Shown here: positions 57,282 to 64,000 of the stretch, piece by piece | Position numbering within the stretch: position 1 is the stretch's first letter | Layout: each line of letters begins with the position of its first letter | Source of the DNA: Paroedura picta | Taxonomy: Eukaryota; Chordata; Lepidosauria; Squamata; Gekkonidae | Assembly: GCF_049243985.1 (NCBI RefSeq) | Contig: NC_135376.1 | Coordinates: 30,314,001-30,378,000 of the forward strand | Direction: 5' to 3' | DNA: 64,000 nt | Translations under genes and position numbers: made by a program | The notes under the pieces: model-generated | What the model was told of the DNA's origin: nothing | What the model saw: only the letters and a program-made list of their open reading frames with translations | Databases searched by the model: none

Positions 57282-58060
57282 ACCTAAATATCACTAAAAT
57301 GGGATGGAGTGGAATAAGATATTTAGGCAAGTTCCATTTAAGTCAATATCAAGGAAAGTCCAAGAACATGCAATAAAGGTAATACAAAAATGGTATTATA
57401 CACCAATTAGGGTATATCGGATGAAGAAAGCTGGGGATAAAAAATGTTGGAGAGGCTGTGGAAAGGAGGGAACTTTTATTCATATGTGGTGGGAGTGTCT
57501 AGCAAAACTGAAATTCTGGGAGACACTTTTTTTGGAAATTAGTAAAATTATCAAAATGAAATTGGAACCTTCAGTCCAGTTGGTTCTCAATTTATTTCTC
57601 AATAAAAATGTTCAATGTAAGCAGAAAATATTGGTGAACTTTCTGATTGTAGCTGCCAGGATGATAATTGCCACTAACTGGAAAAACAAAGATAATATCT
57701 CATTAGATAATTGGCGAAAGAAAATTAGGAAATTTATGATGTTGGAAAAGTTAACAAATAACATTAAAATAATTCAAGGGGAGAAAAAGATTGAACATTT
57801 CAATACAATTTGGCTTGATTTGGCAAATTACTTAAGGAAATTTTCAGACTGTAAGGTATGTGAGCTAGTGTTGTAATGTGAGACTTGGAATTAGGATGAA
57901 CAGTTGAAATGTAATAGATGAAATGGACACTGTTTACTGGACTCAAAATTTTCATGAAGCTACAGAGTTGTGTTGGCTTGAATTTTGTTTTGGTGGGGCG
58001 TTTCTGTTGATTGTCTGTTATTTATTAAATAAAATTTAAATTTAAAAAAGAAAAAAAGAA
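57282..58060 (+). mobile_element. L1 LINE, 5'-truncated insertion with target duplication
   Basis: An open frame of 190 codons (57304-57876) encodes the C-terminus of L1 ORF2. This includes QKWYYTPIRVYRMKKAG and the zinc knuckle CWRGCGKEGTFIHMWWEC (C-x3-C-x7-H-x4-C). It ends in an A-rich tail (58048-58060). Flanking GCTTGAGCA at 57273-57281 and 58062-58070 is a 9-bp target duplication. The open frame and intact duplication indicate a young insertion. Confidence 0.92.
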
Positions 58061-58070
58061 GGCTTGAGCA

Positions 58071-59032
58071 CATTTTCCTTATTTTGACACTTATTTCTTT
58101 TTTGAGGGGGAGGCGGGGTGTTCTTGACTTGGGTCGGGATATTTTCTCCTTTTTGTTCTCGGAATGATTGAATCATTCATATAGAATGAATATTCCCATT
58201 GGAAAAATAAGGCTTTCCAGAACTTAACATACTTGCTCATGTTTTCAAGAAAAAAAATAAGGCGGCTTTGCTTACTGTTGTAAAAATATATTGAATTTTA
58301 AAAAGAAACAGATGAAAACAAGTAAATCTCCTAAACTATTGACAGCGTGGGAGTAACAGTGACAGATAAGTTCAGAGGAGGAGATTTGCACATGTGCCAA
58401 AATTGAAAGGCAGAATGATGGAAGGAGATGGAGTTCTACTTAAAAGGCATAGCAGGCAAGTTCTTACCACACACAGCCAGTGCTAGAGTCAACAGGCCTA
58501 TCTCACTACATACTAATTTTGTATCCCTTCCCTAATCAAACAGATAATTTTTGCACTGTACTTTTGCATCCTGATTCCATTCTTTACAACATCCCTCCTA
58601 CCTTCTGACCGTGATATAAGGACTTGGGGATCTCCATTGTTGCTTGTGTCTGACAAAGCCAACTTTGACTCTCGGAGGTGTATACTCCCAGAATCTTGTT
58701 GGTCTTTAAAGCACTATGAAATCAAATCTTGCTATTCTACCGCCGATCAACATGGCTACCCTCTGAAACTGTAGTAGACAAACAAAAATACCCCATAAAA
58801 TTGTGTGGTCTGGCAGTTTTCATTCTGACATAGGTGATTTTTTTTCCCCACAAGGAAACATTATGTGATTCTTCCATCTAGTCTGAAATGACGTTGTCTA
58901 GGAAGTCATACCTGCTCATCGTCTGCTAAAAAGCCCAAAATATATTCAAGATGGGGTAGCCCAGAGTCCCCCTTTTCCCCCATACCATAGGAACAGAGAA
59001 TGAAATCATTGTCTTGATTGGCAGGTCATGAT
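58071..59032. other. Intergenic, one repeat fragment
   Basis: 58650-58765 ('gactctcggaggtgtatactc', 'cttgttggtctttaaag', 'catggctaccctctgaaact') is a relative of the repeat at 32770. Otherwise nothing recognised. Confidence 0.5.
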
Positions 59033-59332
59033 AGAATCATAGAATCATGGAGTTGGAAGGCACCCCAGGGTCATCTAGTCCAGCCCTCCGCCCCCCCCCA
59101 AGGCAGAAAACTCACAACTACCTGTCCAGCCACAGTGATTCCAAATTCATAACTAGATGATGTGTCCCCCCCCTCAAGAAAACCAGAATCCCTGGCCAGT
59201 CTGGCCTGGGGGAAATTCAACTCTCAATCCCAAAGTGGCATTTCCCTGGGCATGCAAGAAACGGCTACAAGAGCCAAGCACTGACACAGTCTTCCAGTCC
59301 ACCCACTTACAATCTGCCTAAGTTTTCAGAAT
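59033..59332 (-). mobile_element. CR1 LINE 3' end, another subfamily
   Basis: Plus-strand 'agaatcatagaatcatggag', 'ttggaaggcaccccagggtc', 'catctagtccagccctccgcc' is a reversed CR1 terminus. The body ('ctggccagtctggcctggggg') differs from the copies at 8794 and 47210. Confidence 0.8.
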
Positions 59333-61289
59333 CCGAAGAAGCCCTAACGTCCGCAAACACTGAACTGCCAAAAATGCAGCTTCCCTCTGAGGTAAGCAGA
59401 TATGATGCTGAAAGCAGAAGGGAGGCACATTTCTATGTTTTGACTCACCTCCTTCTCTCAAGCTTCTGATCACCTTCCCACTCCTGTTACTATGACTCGC
59501 TTTGCTAATTAATTTTCTGAGAGGTAAAATTGGAGTTATGATCCCTTGAGTGAAAAGCTGGAAACAGATAACTCGTGAAACTCAATTTTAATTTTATTTT
59601 TGAAGTGTAAATGTCCAATTACAAATAAATAATTCATACAATATAACTGAGTTATGATAGACACATTTTCAGGCAGTTCAGAATAACAACCAAGATTAAT
59701 GAATTTACATAAATAATCAATTGCTATAACAAAAAACAACTTGTCATCCAGTTACATTTTCAGCTTGGTCTACTGTTTATAAATTCTTTCCTTTTGCCAG
59801 TTTAGAAGACAACAGATGTGTACAGTTCTCTTACAAGCCCAGAGCACACATATCACATACTTAAAAACCATTAAAAAAAAGAGTCCAATGAGGAAGTCTA
59901 AAGGAGGGGAAAGAGAAACCTTGTGCATGTTGGCAACAAACAGCAATTTTCCATGGACTTCTATTATGCTGAATTTGACATATAAATTCTCACGGATGAA
60001 TCACATTCATGTCACAATTCAAAAAAAAGTCCTCACCATTATTAAAAGCAATAGCCTATAGTATATTTATAGGCTTCATAGTGAATTTTAATTGCACACT
60101 GCTTTTAGCCTTAACTTCAGCAAACATTGTAGTGCTAAAAAGACAGCTTCCCCTTGAGGTAAATAGATGTGAATTCTGTAAACTGCAATAGCAGCAACAT
60201 CAGTAAAACTGTCCACTTTTTCTGGCATACAGAGGAACAATCCATCACTGCTGCTGTTTTCCTTTCAGTGAAACTTGCATTGGTTTCTGTCACAAATCTT
60301 GGTGAAATGAATGAGTTTTGGGCAGAAGCAGTGCTGGGTTGACAACTTCTCCTGCCCATCTCTGCAAAAAGCTTTGCTTTTCCTTGTTGCATGAAATATC
60401 TGGACCAAAATAGCTTATGTTGAAACCCGAAAAAAATTTAAAATGCTGAAAATGATAGAATGTACACAGAAACTCATGAGAGTGTATCTGTCTCAGATGA
60501 TGAAAATCTCCTTTACCTGTCCAGTGATGTCAGATCTATTCCCTTGTGGCAAGACCCTATAAAGCTTTTTAACAGTGTTCCTAGTATGTCAATTATTAGG
60601 TGGGAAAGACTCAAATGGTTACCCCTGCCCATGTACAAGAGATACATGGATTCATACCTTGGAGAGACAGCTTCCTAATTGTAAAGGGGCCTTAATTATT
60701 AATGCTGCAATCTATCTTTCATAGCTTCCATACGAGTTGTCATATATAAAACTCCCTCAATAGAGAGCACATAGTAATGCACACAAAAGCCAAATTGGTT
60801 CCTCATTCCTAAAAATATCTCATTAAAAAACCATAATAGTTGGTGGGGCTTGGTCCCATGGAACCAGTAAACATGTAAATAAACATTTATGAAGAATGAA
60901 TAGTTTTGTGTCGCAGTACAAAACCCATCACAAATATCACCCATGGATTACTAAAACAGAGCTCTGTATCATTTTAACATAGTAACCAGATATTTAGAAA
61001 CTCAGACATTATACAAAACCATAAAATATTTGCAAAGGCCACATATGTCAGCTGTGTTCTATCGGTAGAGGGCATGTAAGAGCCATAGGGTTCAGTTACG
61101 TTATAGATGCATGGCTCATACCTTTTAAAAGATTTTAATGAATCCACTGGAATTTCATTCCATGATGCCAGATGAATAAGATTCTTGAGAGGCAACACCA
61201 GTGCAAGGAATTTCCATTTGTTAAGCAATTACTCCAAATGTATTTTATATGTTTTGTAAAACATGTCAGTATGAAACAGAACTCCACAT
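59333..61289. other. AT-rich ACSL3 3' flank, nothing recognised
   Basis: No coding signature; contains a further minus-strand AATAAA (59598-59593), which could serve a longer ACSL3 3' UTR. Confidence 0.45.
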
Positions 61290-63389
61290 ATTACTCTCTT
61301 TTGTTTCAAAATTTATTTTCCAATTAAACTGCAACTGTAAATTTGTTTCTCAAATCTATCAAATTCACACTTTCAAAGAATACCAAGCAGCAGTCATGGA
61401 TTGTATCAAGTAGAGGATGGGCATAATCTAATCCTAAATAAGTACGTCTCAGCCATATTGCCTTTGATGGGATAAATTTAAATTCTTCATAGTGCCATTC
61501 AGGCAGAGTTACAGCATTTAAAGTCATACATACAGTATAGGGTAGCACTAGAACTCTCCCACTGCAGGTACCAAGTTCAAGAATGATAAACTCTGACTGG
61601 ATTGTATTAAAGTCTTAAGTATCTAAAGACCCATTACCAGTATGTAGATCCAAGACCACAATTCTTATACTTTTCTAGGAAAGGAAGTAAATATTTACAC
61701 ATTAAAGCCTTTCCACACTTGCACAGATAAAGTTAACTAATGGATGCCGTTCATAACACCAAGCTGCCAAAATAGATATATTTTTTAATATCATACTGAA
61801 AAAATTTGCTGGTGAAAGGCTCTCCAAATATAGAGCAAAGTGATACCCAAAATTTTCAACTCAGCACACTAATCTGGAGATCCATGTGGCTCAGTTGCAC
61901 ATACAGAACTCTGGAAGAAACAGGGATTGCATCATTCTCTTGAATGTCAAGAAAATAGCTTATATTCATCTGCAATTGCTAATTGCCAATGCAAAGCTTT
62001 CTGAGTTATTTTCTACTTTGATGGAGTCCAGCATTTGAATTTATAATTAAAATTATTTTCAAACTAAATATTTTGGGCACAACAATGAAACATCCAAATA
62101 AATGAGATGCGTGTTATGATCCCGCATATATGCTCAATATGGAAAGATGCTTTATGGGAATGAGCAAACTGATGTCTGACATAATGTTCCTACAACAAGA
62201 TCCCAACAACCAGGTAATTAAAAGTTTCATCAGACTTCATGAACCACCACCCGTATATCTGAAAAGTTCCCTTCACAAAGAGCACAGTCCACCATCAAAA
62301 AACTTTTCTGCAAATCCTACCATGACAGATTTGCGGGAGTGCAGCTTCAACTCACTGTGTCTGGGGGGTTGCAGGAAAACTTGATAATGGACTGTATCTT
62401 GAACATTTGGGCTTCAGCTAGCCTTGAACTGGACTATAAATGTTGATTTGTACAAAACAATACAACAAGCCTGAATTGTAAAGCTGGTAAAGCACAAGTA
62501 AAACTCTCATCTTTTGAGACATTGTTGAACATCAGGATGTATTTCTTTTTTAAACTGAGTTCTCACTATTTTATCTCACTAGTTTTTCTTTATAAAATGG
62601 CCTCAATACATTTTGAAAAGTAAATCATTTCTGTTAAGACAGATTGATTTTAGATGTAACATTTGCTGTGTTAAAGAGAAAGCTTTGCATCAATAGTTTC
62701 AAAACAGCTTGTTCTGCAGGTACACCTGCTTATATACAATGTTTTGCCATGACCATTTTTCCTTATTTCAGATAAAAATAAAATATATATGTAGGAGGAA
62801 ACTGTCAGGCACATACATCCGCTGCTGTTCTATAACATCAGAATATCAGACTGTTTCTCTTGTAATTTTATACAAAACAATTGCACAGCAACAAATAATC
62901 TGGATTTCTGGCCAACAATGATTTTTTTTTACCTATAAGTCATTTAATTATACATAATTTCACATTGGTATCTCTTTAAAATTTAAATACTTATGTAAAA
63001 AAGGCCCCCAAACTAATCATATAGCCAAGTTATCCCTCTATATATCCAAACTTCAAAAAGTTACAAACAGAACATTGTACAGGATTTATAAATCAGGTTT
63101 AAAAACTTGAGGCTTTAAAATCATGTTCATCCAAAAGGACTTTTAGGAAAAGTCACACACTGACAAGGTAGCAAAAGAAACTGAGGAAAAAAGGAGACAG
63201 ACACAAATTTGCTGCCTTAAAATTTTACTAATCCTGCCAGTTTAAAGATGTTGATATTATCAGAAGTAACAGCATAAGCTGAAAGTGATGAAAGATGTTT
63301 TTGTTGGTCCCGAGTGATGAGACATGTGATTCAAGTATTTCCTATTTGATCTGAGCTCACCATAGCAAACTGGTGCAAGAAAAGAGGAA
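61290..63389 (-). other. ACSL3: Probable ACSL3 3' UTR
   Basis: AT-rich, repeat-poor sequence after the ACSL3 stop on the minus strand. The minus-strand AATAAA at 61317-61312 would give a 3' UTR of about 2.1 kb, close to what is known for this gene. The 3' limit is inferred. Confidence 0.45.

Positions 63390-64000
<611 letters not shown>

Overview
The window looks like intergenic and genic DNA from a squamate reptile, probably a lizard (species not determinable). The evidence is the repeat mix: a SINE ending in the ACCTTT tail typical of Sauria SINEs, other tRNA-derived SINEs with TTC tails, a 5S rRNA-derived SINE, truncated CR1, L2 and L1 LINEs, hAT-like MITEs and PIF/Harbinger elements. Only two host genes are visible, both on the minus strand. 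KCNE4 has its single coding exon at 29948-30448. At the right edge is the last coding exon of ACSL3 (63390-63553), whose body lies beyond base 64000. Order and orientation match the ACSL3-KCNE4 neighbourhood of other vertebrates; SCG2 would be expected further left. Everything else is non-coding or transposon-derived.

The most notable object is a 7.7 kb PIF/Harbinger DNA transposon at 13012-20733. It has 14-bp perfect terminal inverted repeats, an apparent 3-bp target duplication, high GC and many CpGs. It carries three genes rather than the usual two. A plus-strand four-exon gene (A, 14417-16846) and a minus-strand four-exon gene (B, 18450-17279) both encode a trihelix (Myb/SANT-like) DNA-binding domain followed by a helical C-terminus. 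They lie tail to tail and share the same intron phases. A minus-strand two-exon gene (C, 20204-18804) encodes a complete DD35E transposase of about 424 aa. Gene C is open throughout; A and B each have a one-base frame disagreement inside a long homopolymer. Three internal tandem repeat blocks decorate the element.

Three non-autonomous relatives of 883-897 bp sit at 20950-21832, 24729-25625 (inverted) and 36813-37704. Each has matching termini and TNA target duplications (TGA, TTA, TCA). They share about 320 bp of left end with the large element.

Layout: 1-13000 is repeat-rich intergenic DNA with SINEs, decayed L2, a CR1 and a perfect 260-bp tandem duplication. 13012-20733 is the Harbinger element. 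20769-26300 is nested MITEs. 27915-32350 is the probable KCNE4 transcription unit. 32400-59300 is intergenic DNA with SINEs, L2, CR1, L1, MITEs, several near-perfect hairpins and an unexplained GC-rich block at 48640-49250. 59300-64000 is ACSL3 3' flank, probable 3' UTR, terminal coding exon and the start of the preceding intron. All assignments come from reading the sequence without database searches.
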